From Nonomuraea sp. NBC_00507 (lineage in GTDB: Bacteria > Actinomycetota > Actinomycetes > Streptosporangiales > Streptosporangiaceae), in the NCBI RefSeq assembly GCF_036013525.1, contig NZ_CP107853.1, positions 8,246,001 through 8,310,000 on the forward strand: a stretch of 64,000 nucleotides of DNA, given 5' to 3'. Each line of letters starts with the position of its first letter. The first letter of the stretch is position 1. Both the position numbers and the translations under genes were made by a program. Shown here one piece after another: positions 15,134 through 24,082 of this stretch. The notes under the pieces are model-generated. The model had not been told where the DNA came from and did no database searches. It worked only from the letters and a program-made list of their open reading frames with translations.

Positions 15134-17983
15134 TCATTGTGGAGCTGCCGGTGGATCCGTCGGCTCCCTGACGTCGTCGTGGAGGTCCCACAGCTCGGTC
15201 TCCGGGATGCCGGCCTTGACGAGCTGCTCCCAGGTCGCCATCCGGCCCGCCGGGTCGGCGAGCAGGGTCTGCAGCAGCGGCCGCAACGCGGCGTGGTCGG
15301 CGCCAGGCTCTGCCCACAGCGCCCCCAGCGCCTGGTGCATGGCGGGCGAGCGGACCGCCGCCGTCCGCAGCAGCTCCTCCAGGATGCCGACGCGGTCCCG
15401 GAAGGGCAGCGCACGCCCCTCCCCCAGCGCGCGCAGCAGCAGGTCCAGCAGCCGGCGGTGGCGCGGGGAGTGGCCGGTGGCGACCGCCACGACGACGTCG
15501 CCCATGCCGGAGGGCCGCGTCCCGCCGAGCACGACGTCCTCCTTGCCGCCTTCGACCACCCGCTGCGCCGACAGCGCGGTGACCAGGCCCTGCCAGCCCT
15601 CCTCCCCCAGCTGGCCCTTCCACAGGTGGGTGAACGACGCCCAGCGCTCCAGGTAGTCCGGTCCGGGCAGCAGTGAGGAGACGGTGACCGGCTCCTCGGA
15701 GGCGCAGGCGATGAGCAGGGTGAGGTTGGCCGAGTACGCGGCCAGGCGCCGGGTCAGCGTGTGGCGCACCGGGCGGAAGCCGGTGAAATGGCGGCGGCTC
15801 CGCTCGTACAGGGAGCGCCGCAGCAGCCCGGTCAGCAGCTCGGCGCAGCGGGCCCGCACTGCGCTCGGCACCTCGTCGAGCAGTTCCAGGATGAACCCGA
15901 CCGTCGCCCCCCGCTCGGCCAGGCAGGAGTGGGACGTGACGGCGTACAGCAGGTCGTCGTCCACGCTCTGCACCAGGGCGAGCGGCTCGTCCCCGGCGTG
16001 GCGGCGCCGCCGGTCCAGGTCGCGCAGCGCGTACATGGCCAGCCAGGCCACCAGGAACTCGCCGAACGTGGAATGCAGGAACGCGTGGCCGTTCCTGCGC
16101 ACGAAGAAGAACCGCTCGGTGGCCCTGCGCGCCCAGTCGACGTGGCCGTGCTCGTCGGCACCGTCGTCTTCGCCGCCGTGGCACAGGGCGGGCAGGTCGC
16201 GGTCGAGGGACTCGTCGGTGATGACCTGGCGGCCGCGGGCCAGCATGGACAGTGCCACTGTGCCCAGCATGACGAGCTCCTGGTCGATCAGTACGCGCCG
16301 CGCCCCGCCGGTCTCCCGTTCGGTGAAGTCCCTCAGCAGGACCTCGTACAGGCGGGAGCGTTTGAGCGGCGCCGGCGTGCCGCGCTGCAACGCGTTGCCG
16401 CCGGCGTCGTAGAGCGCGAGCAGGAGCAGCAGGAGCGGCTGCCTGGCCATCTCACCGTGGGCGAGCGCCGCCTCGGCGGGCAGCGGCTTCAGGTCGCGCC
16501 TGGCCAGCAGGGCGCGGTTGGCCTGGTCCCAGATGGTCAGCCACTGGCGCACCTGGTCGTCCTCGAACGGCTGCAGCTCCAGCGCCAGCAGCCCGTCGGG
16601 GAACCTGATCCGGTCGGCCACCACGGTGCGGCTGGTCACGATCGCCGCGACCGGCCGGCCGAGGCCTGCCTCTCGCTGCTGGAACGCCTGCACCTGCGCC
16701 AGGTAGTCGTAGCGGTCGACGCCGCCCTGCACCAGCTCGTCGAACCCGTCGAGCAGAATCACCGGCAGCGCCCCGTCGGCGGCCGACACCAGCTCGGCGT
16801 ACTCGACCTCGTCCCCCAGGAGCGCGCCGACGGCCTGCTCGATCTGCTCGGTGACGCTCGCCCGCGCGGCCACGCTCTGCAGGTCCACCCTGATCGGCAG
16901 GAACTCCGAGCGGGCCAGCCGCGCCGCCAGCACCTCGGTCAGCTTCGTCTTGCCCGATCCCGGCTCGCCGAGCACGAGCAGTGGCGCCTGGGTGGCGCGC
17001 AGCGAGGTGAGGTGCCCGACCAGGAACGCCTCGGTGTCGGGCAGCAGCCGCCGGCTCTCCCACCAGGTGCGTAACGCGGGGGTGGCCTCGCGGGTGAGCT
17101 CGGCGACTCGGCAGCGCGGGGTGAGGTAGCCCTCGCCGAGCAGCGGCAGATAGACGTCCTCCGGCAGCTTGCCGGCCAGCAGGAGCGGCTGGTCGAGGGC
17201 GTTGGCGGCCATCCTGGCCAGGTGGATCACGGGACGGTCGCCCACCCGCGGCGGGGCCAGCTCGGCCAGCAGCCACGCCACCCGCGACAGCGCCGTCGCC
17301 GGTTGCGGACGCTCGGTGACGAGGCTGCGCACCCCGAACTCGTGGCTGTCCAGCGCCAGTGACCGGTAGTCCTCGTCGTAGATGCGCAGCGCGTGCGCGG
17401 GCGGCCCCTCGGCGAGCATCCTGGGCAGCAGGAGCTGGTCGTCGACGGTCAGCTCGTCCCAGATGGACAGGCCGCCGACATATCCCGCCATGGCCTCGGA
17501 CATGCGCAGGTAGGCACGTTCCACGGCCTGACGGGTTTCACCGTACGGCAGGTGCGGCTCCGGCGTGGGGAGCCGCTCGAGCAGCAGCTCCGCCATCAGC
17601 CTGGCGAAGCGCTCGGGGGTCGGCACGCCGCGCGAGATCGCCTCGGTCCGGTCGAGCTGCTCCAGCGTGAACGGCAGCTTGGCCTCGCCGAGCGCCTCGA
17701 AGTACGCCGAGACCACGATCACGGCGTGCGCGGCGGCCAGGCGTTGCGTGCGGGTGTGCCGGTCCACCCCGCCGCGCAGCTCGGACATGCGGGCCGCGAT
17801 GTCCTCGCCGTAGCGGACGATGGAGTGCCGCATGTCGGCCAGCCCCGTCACCAGTTGCTGACCGCCGGCCAGCGGCCAGCCGGTACGCTCGGCGGCCGCG
17901 GCGAAGCCGATCACCTTGGCGAGCCTGCTGTCCTTGCATCCGAGCGTCCTCAGGGCGTCTGCGTAGCTCGGAGTCTCGATCAT
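15134..17983 (-). CDS. NACHT (STAND) NTPase with N-terminal helical domain
   Basis: The 949-residue protein has an N-terminal helical domain of about 300 residues, then a NACHT module: Walker A LGEPGSGKTKL near residues 338-348, Walker B VILLDGFDELVQGG near 408-420, a sensor-like IVTSRTVVADR, and the NACHT-type winged-helix region that follows (HGEMARQPLLLLLLALYDAGG; FLHSTFGEFLVAWLAM). The C-terminal 300 residues are helical without an obvious repeat. This matches the actinobacterial NACHT proteins with NNH-type N-terminal domains. Relatives (bNACHT, Avs) act in anti-phage defence as switch proteins, but no effector nuclease or other toxic domain is visible here, and it stands alone. A role in defence or signalling is an inference. 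Confidence 0.85.
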   Translation of the reverse strand: MIETPSYADALRTLGCKDSRLAKVIGFAAAAERTGWPLAGGQQLVTGLADMRHSIVRYGEDIAARMSELRGGVDRHTRTQRLAAAHAVIVVSAYFEALGEAKLPFTLEQLDRTEAISRGVPTPERFARLMAELLLERLPTPEPHLPYGETRQAVERAYLRMSEAMAGYVGGLSIWDELTVDDQLLLPRMLAEGPPAHALRIYDEDYRSLALDSHEFGVRSLVTERPQPATALSRVAWLLAELAPPRVGDRPVIHLARMAANALDQPLLLAGKLPEDVYLPLLGEGYLTPRCRVAELTREATPALRTWWESRRLLPDTEAFLVGHLTSLRATQAPLLVLGEPGSGKTKLTEVLAARLARSEFLPIRVDLQSVAARASVTEQIEQAVGALLGDEVEYAELVSAADGALPVILLDGFDELVQGGVDRYDYLAQVQAFQQREAGLGRPVAAIVTSRTVVADRIRFPDGLLALELQPFEDDQVRQWLTIWDQANRALLARRDLKPLPAEAALAHGEMARQPLLLLLLALYDAGGNALQRGTPAPLKRSRLYEVLLRDFTERETGGARRVLIDQELVMLGTVALSMLARGRQVITDESLDRDLPALCHGGEDDGADEHGHVDWARRATERFFFVRRNGHAFLHSTFGEFLVAWLAMYALRDLDRRRRHAGDEPLALVQSVDDDLLYAVTSHSCLAERGATVGFILELLDEVPSAVRARCAELLTGLLRRSLYERSRRHFTGFRPVRHTLTRRLAAYSANLTLLIACASEEPVTVSSLLPGPDYLERWASFTHLWKGQLGEEGWQGLVTALSAQRVVEGGKEDVVLGGTRPSGMGDVVVAVATGHSPRHRRLLDLLLRALGEGRALPFRDRVGILEELLRTAAVRSPAMHQALGALWAEPGADHAALRPLLQTLLADPAGRMATWEQLVKAGIPETELWDLHDDVREPTDPPAAPQ

Positions 17984-18047
17984 GACCTTCTCCCGGGACT
18001 GGGATGTCCCATCATGCGCCGGATACCACCGTCTCGCAGGCTTCCCG

Positions 18048-19913
18048 TCACTTTCCTCCTATGGCCTCGGCGATCTCGGGCAGCGTGGCGGGGTCCTCGA
18101 TCGTGGACGGCATGGTGTACGGGTTGCCGTCGGCGATGTCCCGCATCGTGGCGCGCAGGATCTTGCCCGAGCGGGTCTTCGGCAGCCGGGCGACCACCAC
18201 GGCGCGGCGGAAGGCGGCGACGGGGCCGATGCGCTCGCGCACCAGGGCGGTCAGCTCGCGTTCGAGCTCCTCCGGGTCGCGTTCCGCGCCTGCCTTCAGC
18301 ACCACGAAGCCGACCGGGAGCTGGCCCTTCAGCTGGTCGGCCACGCCGATCACGGCGCACTCGGCGACGTCCGGGTGCGCGGCGATGACCTCTTCCATCG
18401 CGCCGGTCGAGAGCCGGTGCCCGGCCACGTTGATCACGTCGTCGATGCGGCCCATGACGTACAGGTAGCCGTCGGCGTCCAGATGGCCGCCGTCGCCCGT
18501 CAGGTAGTGGCCGGGATAGCGCTCCAGGTAGGAACGCCGGTAACGGTCGTCGTCGCGGTAGAGGGTGGGCAGCGCGCCGGGCGGCAGCGGCAGCTTGACG
18601 GTGACCGCGCCGTCGACGCCCGGCGGGAGGTCGTTGCCGTCGGCGTCGAGGATGTGCACGTCCCAGCCGGGGACGGGCCTGGTCGGGGAGCCGGGCTTGA
18701 TCGGCAGGGGCTCGAGGCCGACGCAGTTGGCGGCGATCGGCCAGCCGGTCTCGGTCTGCCACCAGTGGTCGATGACGGGGATGCCGAGCAGGTCGGACGC
18801 CCAATGGTAGGTGTCGGGGTCGAGGCGTTCGCCGGCCAGGAAGAGGTAGCGAAGTCCGGACAGGTCCCACTTTTTGGCGAAATTTCCGGATGGGTCCTCT
18901 TTTTTGATCGCCCTGATCGCGGTCGGCGCGGTGAACAACGTCCGGACGCCGTGCGTCGACACCACCCGCCAGAACGCTCCTGGGTCGGGAGTGCCGACGG
19001 GCTTGCCCTCGTACAGCACGGTCGTGCAGCCGGCCAGCAGCGGGGCGTACACGATGTAGGAGTGGCCGACCACCCAGCCCACGTCGGAGGCCGCCCAGTA
19101 GACCTCGCCGGGCGCGGCGCCGTACACGTTCGCCATGCTCCAGTGCAGCGCGACGGCGTGCCCGCCGTTGTCGCGCACGACGCCCTTCGGTGAGCCCGTG
19201 GTGCCGGAGGTGTAGAGGATGTAGAGCGGGTCGGTGGCGGCCACGCTCACGCAGACGGCCGGCTCGGCGCCGCGTACGGCCTCCGCCCAGTCCACGTCGC
19301 GCCCCTCGGCAAGCCCGGCGACGCACTGCGGCCGCTGGAGGATCACGCACCGGTCGGGCCGGTGTGTGGCCTGCTCAAGCGCCGAGTCCAGCAGCGGTTT
19401 GTACTCCACCACCCGGGCCGGCTCGATCCCGCACGACGCCGACATCACGACCTTGGGCCGAGCGTGGTCGATCCGCACGGCCAGCTCCCTGGCCGCGAAA
19501 CCGCCGAACACCACCGAGTGCACGGCGCCCAGCCGCGCGCACGCCAGCATGGCGACCACCGCCTCCGGCACCATCGGCATGTAGATCACGACAGTGTCGC
19601 CGGCGCGCACGCCGAGGTCCCGCAGCATGCCCGCGGTCCGCGCGACCTGGTCGAGCAGCTCTGCGTACGTGAAGGTGCGCACGACGCCCGTGACGGGGCT
19701 GTCGTAGATCAGCGCGGCCTGCTCACCGCGCCCGGTCGCCACGTGCCGGTCCACCGCGTTGTAGCAGGTGTTGAGCCGACCGTCGGGGAACCACCGGCCG
19801 TCGCCGAAGACGGTGGCGGGCGCCACGTCCCAGTCGATGCCGCGGGCCGCCGCGGCCCAGAACTCGTCGGGGTGTTCGATGCTGTCCCGGTAAGCCTCGT
19901 CAAAAGCGCCCAC
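18048..19913 (-). CDS. prpE: propionyl-CoA synthetase / acetyl-CoA synthetase-like ligase
   Basis: The 621-residue protein is an adenylate-forming acyl-CoA ligase of the Acs/PrpE type: N-terminal ACS domain (DSIEHPDEFWAAAARGIDW), phosphate loop YTSGTTGSPKGVV, DHWWQTETGWPI, YLTGDGG and the C-terminal Lys motif KTRSGKILRATMR. The order of PrpE features (short N-terminus, HWWQTETG with DHWWQTE) supports propionyl-CoA synthetase over acetyl-CoA synthetase, but both use similar substrates. I chose GTG 19913 (VGAFDEAYRDS) because family sequence begins there. It is divergent from the nucleotidyltransferase pair with 27 bp between starts. Confidence 0.9.
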   Translation of the reverse strand: MGAFDEAYRDSIEHPDEFWAAAARGIDWDVAPATVFGDGRWFPDGRLNTCYNAVDRHVATGRGEQAALIYDSPVTGVVRTFTYAELLDQVARTAGMLRDLGVRAGDTVVIYMPMVPEAVVAMLACARLGAVHSVVFGGFAARELAVRIDHARPKVVMSASCGIEPARVVEYKPLLDSALEQATHRPDRCVILQRPQCVAGLAEGRDVDWAEAVRGAEPAVCVSVAATDPLYILYTSGTTGSPKGVVRDNGGHAVALHWSMANVYGAAPGEVYWAASDVGWVVGHSYIVYAPLLAGCTTVLYEGKPVGTPDPGAFWRVVSTHGVRTLFTAPTAIRAIKKEDPSGNFAKKWDLSGLRYLFLAGERLDPDTYHWASDLLGIPVIDHWWQTETGWPIAANCVGLEPLPIKPGSPTRPVPGWDVHILDADGNDLPPGVDGAVTVKLPLPPGALPTLYRDDDRYRRSYLERYPGHYLTGDGGHLDADGYLYVMGRIDDVINVAGHRLSTGAMEEVIAAHPDVAECAVIGVADQLKGQLPVGFVVLKAGAERDPEELERELTALVRERIGPVAAFRRAVVVARLPKTRSGKILRATMRDIADGNPYTMPSTIEDPATLPEIAEAIGGK

Positions 19914-19940
19914 TTGTCGATCAGAACAGCCGCCGGCCCC

Positions 19941-20597
19941 ATGACGCAAGATATTCGGGTGAGTGATGACTTGATCCTTTCCGTCGTCATGGGTTCGCGG
20001 GCGTACGGGCTGCAGACCGAGGCCTCGGACACCGACCGGCGGGGCGTGTTCGTGGCGCCGACGGTCGCGTTCTGGCGGCTGGACAAACCCGCCACGCACC
20101 GGGACGGGCCGCTGCCCGAGCAGTTCTCGTGGGAGGTCGAACGCTTCTGCGTGCTCGCGCTCGACGCCAACCCCACCGTCCTGGAGTGCCTGTGGTCCCC
20201 CATCGTGGAGCTGATCACGCCGGCCGGGCGGCGGCTGCGGGAGCTGCGCGGGGCGTTCGTGTCGGCGAAGGCGCAGCAGTCGTTCGCCGGGTACGCCGAC
20301 GCGCAGTTCCGCCGGCTCGACCCGGCCGCGCCGAAGTGGAAGCAGGCCATGCACATGGTGCGACTGCTGCTCAGCGGCCTGCACCTGATGCGTTACGGTG
20401 AACCGCTGGTCGATATGGGGCCGTACCGGGAGCAACTGCTGGCAATCAAACGGGGCGAGGTGCCGTGGGCGGAGGTGGACGGCTGGCGTGCGGCCCTGTC
20501 CGCCGAGCTGGCCGCCACGCCCAGCGTGCTGCCCGCGGAGCCGGACCGGGCGCGGGTCGAGGAGTTCCTGATCGGTGTGCGTAAGGAGAATCTGTGA
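19941..20597 (+). CDS. predicted nucleotidyltransferase (COG3541-like), first of two
   Basis: The 218-residue protein has the Pol-beta-type nucleotidyltransferase start VVMGSRAYGLQTEASDTD, with the GS helix and an SDTD acidic motif, and a helical C-terminal half. This matches the small COG3541 family, predicted to transfer a nucleotide to an unknown target. I set the start at ATG 19941 (MTQDIRVSDD). The last four bases overlap the start of the next, related gene (GTGA), so the two are coupled and probably form a heteromeric or sequential pair. No toxin-antitoxin partner is visible. Confidence 0.8.
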   Translation: MTQDIRVSDDLILSVVMGSRAYGLQTEASDTDRRGVFVAPTVAFWRLDKPATHRDGPLPEQFSWEVERFCVLALDANPTVLECLWSPIVELITPAGRRLRELRGAFVSAKAQQSFAGYADAQFRRLDPAAPKWKQAMHMVRLLLSGLHLMRYGEPLVDMGPYREQLLAIKRGEVPWAEVDGWRAALSAELAATPSVLPAEPDRARVEEFLIGVRKENL

Positions 20598-21334
20598 GCG
20601 TGTTACCCGGCTGGCTGTCCGAGATCCCGGGCGAGCAGCCGTACCCGCTGGTGTTCGCGACGGTGAGCGGGGCCCACCTGTACGGGTTCCCGTCGGTGGA
20701 CTCCGACGTGGACCTGCGGGGTGTGCACGTGCTGCCGGTCGAGGAGGTGGCGGGGCTGCGGCACGGGCCGGAGACGCTGGAGCGGACGTGGACGCGTGAC
20801 GGCGTGGAGATGGACCTGGTCACGCACGACCTCGCGAAGTTCTGCCGCCTGCTGCTCGGGCGCAACGGCTATGTGCTGGAGCAGTTGCTGTCGCCGCTGG
20901 TGGTGGCGTCGTCGCCGGTGCACGAGGAGCTGGTGGCCCTGGCGCCGGGGTGCGTGACGCGGCACCACGCCCACCACTACCTGGGGTTCGCGCGGACGCA
21001 GTGGGGGCTCTTCTTGAAGACCATGGAGCTGAAGCCGCTGCTCTACACCTTCCGCGTGCTGGCCACGGGGACACACCTCATGCGTACCGGGGAACTGGAG
21101 GCCGACCTGACGCGGCTGTACGCATACGGGCCCGCGTACCTGCCCGAACTGGTGGCGTTGAAGCGGGACGCCGAGCACGGACGCGCGCCTTCCGTCATCG
21201 GGGTGGAGGCGGACGTGGAACGGATGACCACGGCGCTGGAGCACGCGCGGGACTCCTCGGCACTGCCGGAACGCGCGACGGCCGAGGGCGCGCTGCACGA
21301 TCTCGTGGTACGGGCCCGGCTGGCGGCGCCGTGA
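20594..21334 (+). CDS. predicted nucleotidyltransferase (COG3541-like), second of two
   Basis: The 246-residue protein starts at GTG 20594 and has FATVSGAHLYGFPSVDSDVDLRG, a nucleotidyltransferase start with G-x-x-LYG and DSDVD acidic residues, followed by a helical domain similar to that of the preceding protein (KPLLYTFRVLATGTHLMRTGE compares with AMHMVRLLLSGLHLMRYGE, split here to show similarity only). It is therefore a paralogue of 19941-20597. Substrate and role are unknown. It is the last gene before the NRPS cluster; the convergent A-PCP gene ends 88 bp downstream. Confidence 0.8.
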   Translation: MSVLPGWLSEIPGEQPYPLVFATVSGAHLYGFPSVDSDVDLRGVHVLPVEEVAGLRHGPETLERTWTRDGVEMDLVTHDLAKFCRLLLGRNGYVLEQLLSPLVVASSPVHEELVALAPGCVTRHHAHHYLGFARTQWGLFLKTMELKPLLYTFRVLATGTHLMRTGELEADLTRLYAYGPAYLPELVALKRDAEHGRAPSVIGVEADVERMTTALEHARDSSALPERATAEGALHDLVVRARLAAP

Positions 21335-21422
21335 CGCTGGTGGGCCGGCAGGACGCCCCTCTTGACATGTTCCTGACGCCGCTCAGCCTATCCGGACGGC
21401 AAGCACCACCAGGCAGATCAGC

Positions 21423-23204
21423 TCATGAGGGATCGCTCGCCAAGGCGACGGAGGGCCTGGCCTGGTCGATGACCTTGGCTAGGTCCTCGACCACGCTGTT
21501 CTCGAAGACCACCTCAGGCGGAAGGTCGGTCTGCAGGTCGCGGCGGATGCGCATGCGGCCGCGGGCGGCGAGGAGGGAGTGGCCGCCGAGGCCGAAGAAG
21601 TCGTCGTGGATGCTGATCGACTCCACGCGGAGCAGTTCCTCCCAGAGCTGGACGAGGTAGCGCTCGGTGGCGGTGCGTGGAGGTTCGTAGGTGCGCCGCC
21701 GCCGGGAGCGGTCCTCTGCGGCCTCGCGCAGCCGTGCCCAGTCCCGTTTGCCGTGCGCGTCCAGCGGCATGGAGTCCAGGACGACGAATTCGGCGGGGAT
21801 GTAGGCGGCGGGCAAACGCTCGGTGAGGAAGGCGCGCACGCCGACGGGTGAGAACTCCTCGGCCATCGGGATGACGAAGGCGACCAGGCGCAGGTCGCCA
21901 GGCTCCCCTACCGCCGTCACCGCGACCTCGCCTACGTGCGGGTGCTGGTAGAGGGTGCGTTCGACCTCGGCGGGCTCGACCCGGTGGCCGGAGATCTTGA
22001 CCTGGCTGTCGACGCGGCCGAGGTATTCGAGGGCTCCGTCGGCACCGGTACGCACCAGGTCGCCGGTGGCGTACATGCGGGTGCCGTTCGCGGCGAACGG
22101 GTCGGCGACGAAGCGTTGCGCGGTGTGCCCGGGCTGGTCCAGGTAGCCGCGTCCGACGGCGGCGCCGCCGACGTACAGCTCACCGGTGGAGGCGGGGGCA
22201 AGCTGATCGTCCAGGATGTACAGACGCGCTGACGCGGTCGAATGGCCGATGGGGACCCGGGTGCAGTCGTCGGGGAGTTCATGGACTCGCTGGGCGGTGC
22301 AGGCCACGGTGGCCTCGGTCGGGCCGTACAGGTTGAGCAGGTCCCCGGAGAAGCCCCCGGCCCGCAGCTCGCGGCAGGTGTCGGCGAGCAGCACGTCGCC
22401 GCCCGAGCACAGGACCCGCAGGGACGCGAACGCCTCGCGGTCGTGGCGGACGACCTGGTTGAGCGCGATGGCAGGGGCCAGCATCGCGGTGACGCGGTGC
22501 CGCCGGAGTTGCCGCCGCAGGTCGGCGCCGATGAGGTCGGCCAAGGCGGGCATCACGACCAGCTCCGCGGCGCCGGCCATGCTGCGTAGCAGTTCGAAGG
22601 TGAAGGTGTCGAAGGACAGGTTCGACGCCTGCGCCATCCGGTCGCCGGGGCCGACCGTGGGGAGGGCGGTGTCCGTGGCGAAGGCGATCACGTGGCGGTG
22701 TTCCAGCACGACGCCTTTGGGCTGACCGGTGGATCCGGAGGTGAACAGGACGCAGGCCGCGCTCTGCGGGGCGACGTGTGTCGCCAGACCCGAAGCGGGC
22801 GGCAGGACGCGCCAGTCCAGCTCGGCCACCTCCACGGGCAGAGTGGCCGGCCGCCCGGTCGTGCCGGGATCGACGAGCAGCAAGCGCAGACGGCCGGCCT
22901 GCACCATCTGCTCGCGCCGCAACCTGGGATAGCTGACGTCGATCGGCACGTACGCCGCTCCCGCGCGCAGCACACCGAGCACCGTCACCACGGCGCCGAC
23001 GCCACGCGGCAGGTGGACGCCGATCCGGTCCTCCTCCCGCACGCCGAGCCTGACCAGTTCGTGCGCGACGGCGTCCGCCCGCTCGGCCAGTTCCGCGTAG
23101 CTGAGACTGGTCTCCTCGTCGCTGACGGCGGTCAGGTCCGGGTGAGTTCCGACGGTTCTGGCGAGAAGCTCGGGAATCGTCGCGGGTGCAGACACGGTGC
23201 TCAT
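21423..23204 (-). CDS. stand-alone NRPS didomain A-PCP (substrate unassigned)
   Basis: This 593-residue protein contains one adenylation domain (A3 FTSGSTGQPKG, A5 NLYGPTEAT, A7 YATGDLV, A8 GRVDSQVKISGHRVEP, A10 LDAHGKRDW) and one PCP (FFGLGGHSLLA). Ten pocket residues read by alignment to GrsA are D-T-F-M-L-S-L-V-A-K, which I cannot match to a known code; the pocket is mainly hydrophobic. It has no condensation or thioesterase domain, so it would hold an aminoacyl thioester for tailoring, as NovH/NikP1 do. Start ATG 23204 follows the upstream thioesterase gene stop by 10 bases, forming one operon. Confidence 0.93.
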   Translation of the reverse strand: MSTVSAPATIPELLARTVGTHPDLTAVSDEETSLSYAELAERADAVAHELVRLGVREEDRIGVHLPRGVGAVVTVLGVLRAGAAYVPIDVSYPRLRREQMVQAGRLRLLLVDPGTTGRPATLPVEVAELDWRVLPPASGLATHVAPQSAACVLFTSGSTGQPKGVVLEHRHVIAFATDTALPTVGPGDRMAQASNLSFDTFTFELLRSMAGAAELVVMPALADLIGADLRRQLRRHRVTAMLAPAIALNQVVRHDREAFASLRVLCSGGDVLLADTCRELRAGGFSGDLLNLYGPTEATVACTAQRVHELPDDCTRVPIGHSTASARLYILDDQLAPASTGELYVGGAAVGRGYLDQPGHTAQRFVADPFAANGTRMYATGDLVRTGADGALEYLGRVDSQVKISGHRVEPAEVERTLYQHPHVGEVAVTAVGEPGDLRLVAFVIPMAEEFSPVGVRAFLTERLPAAYIPAEFVVLDSMPLDAHGKRDWARLREAAEDRSRRRRTYEPPRTATERYLVQLWEELLRVESISIHDDFFGLGGHSLLAARGRMRIRRDLQTDLPPEVVFENSVVEDLAKVIDQARPSVALASDPS

Positions 23205-23214
23205 CCTCTTCGCA

Positions 23215-23946
23215 TCAGTAGTCGAGATCTTCCTCGATGACCTTCCTGAGCCCGGCGGCACCTGCCAGGAAGTTCAGCGGATCCCCGGGAAGCACGTGGA
23301 CGCGTGTCTCGCCGTACTCCTGCCACTCGGCCAGGTCGTCCGGCCCCACGTCGAGGTCGTCCGCCCAGCCGATGGCGCTGATCGGCACCCCGATCGCCTT
23401 GGCCGGCGGGGCGTAGTCGAGGCACATCCGCACGTCCTGCCGCAGGACCCGCACCGACAACGACACCAACTCGTCTGGGATGGCCCCGTCGCCGAGGTCT
23501 CCTGCGACGCGCCGGAGTTCCGCGGCGATGCGGCGCTCGGACATCCACGGGTGGTAGTAGCCGTAGAAACCCCGGCTCGGCGTCAGGGACGCCGACACGA
23601 ACAGCCGCTCGGGCGCCCGGACGCCGATCTTCACGGCGCGGGCGGCGAACGCGTGTGCGAGCAGTGCGCCCATGCAGTGGCCGATAAGCGCGTACGGCCG
23701 CGCCAGGTAGGGCAGGAGCGCCTCGACGGCGTCCTTGGCGAACGTCTCGAAGTCGCGGTACGGATCTTCCTTGATCCGGTACTCCCGGCCGGGAAGCTGC
23801 ACGGGATGGACCTCGGCCTCCCCGATCCGCCCGGGCCAGCGCCGCAGCGAGGCCGCGCCTGAGCCGGCGTAGGGAAAGGCGAACAGCAGCGGCTCGTCTC
23901 CGGCCGCCGGCTCCTGCAGCAGCCAGCGCGTGGATGGTCGGCGCAC
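23215..23946 (-). CDS. thioesterase-fold protein with Cys nucleophile (possible aminoacyl shuttle)
   Basis: The 243-residue protein has the type II thioesterase (RifR/GrsT) start LLFAFPYAGSGAASLRRWP and lid region, but the nucleophile elbow reads LIGHCMGALLA: Cys91 replaces Ser. The usual C-terminal GGHFFL motif with the catalytic His reads PGDPLNFL, so the His is missing at the expected place. Cys-nucleophile members such as SyrC and CmaE move aminoacyl groups between PCPs rather than hydrolysing them. It is the first gene of a two-gene operon with the A-PCP at 21423-23204, whose cargo it may transfer. Loss of the canonical His makes activity uncertain. Confidence 0.85.
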   Translation of the reverse strand: MRRPSTRWLLQEPAAGDEPLLFAFPYAGSGAASLRRWPGRIGEAEVHPVQLPGREYRIKEDPYRDFETFAKDAVEALLPYLARPYALIGHCMGALLAHAFAARAVKIGVRAPERLFVSASLTPSRGFYGYYHPWMSERRIAAELRRVAGDLGDGAIPDELVSLSVRVLRQDVRMCLDYAPPAKAIGVPISAIGWADDLDVGPDDLAEWQEYGETRVHVLPGDPLNFLAGAAGLRKVIEEDLDY

Positions 23947-23976
23947 GTGCCCTCCAGAAGTCTCGACTGCCGATTG

Positions 23977-24051
23977 ACGCTAGCCGGGAGGGGTTAGCCG
24001 CCGGTTACGCGGGACAGGCGTAACCGGCGGCTAACCACGCCGGGGCATAGT
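23977..24051. promoter_or_regulatory. divergent promoter with SARP-type direct repeats in a large inverted repeat
   Basis: A perfect inverted repeat with 19-bp arms (23992-24010 and 24018-24036, 7-bp centre GGGACAG) lies between the TE and P450 genes. Each arm holds two heptamers 11 bp apart: GGTTAGC-N4-GGTTACG and its complement. Nine bases outside each arm is a possible -10: TAGCGT (23982-23977, minus) and CATAGT (24046-24051, plus). Direct heptamer repeats with 11-bp period just upstream of -10 are the known binding logic of SARP activators such as ActII-ORF4. Confidence 0.75.
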
Positions 24052-24082
24052 CGGGAGCACGTGCGAACCGGAGGTGTCCCAG

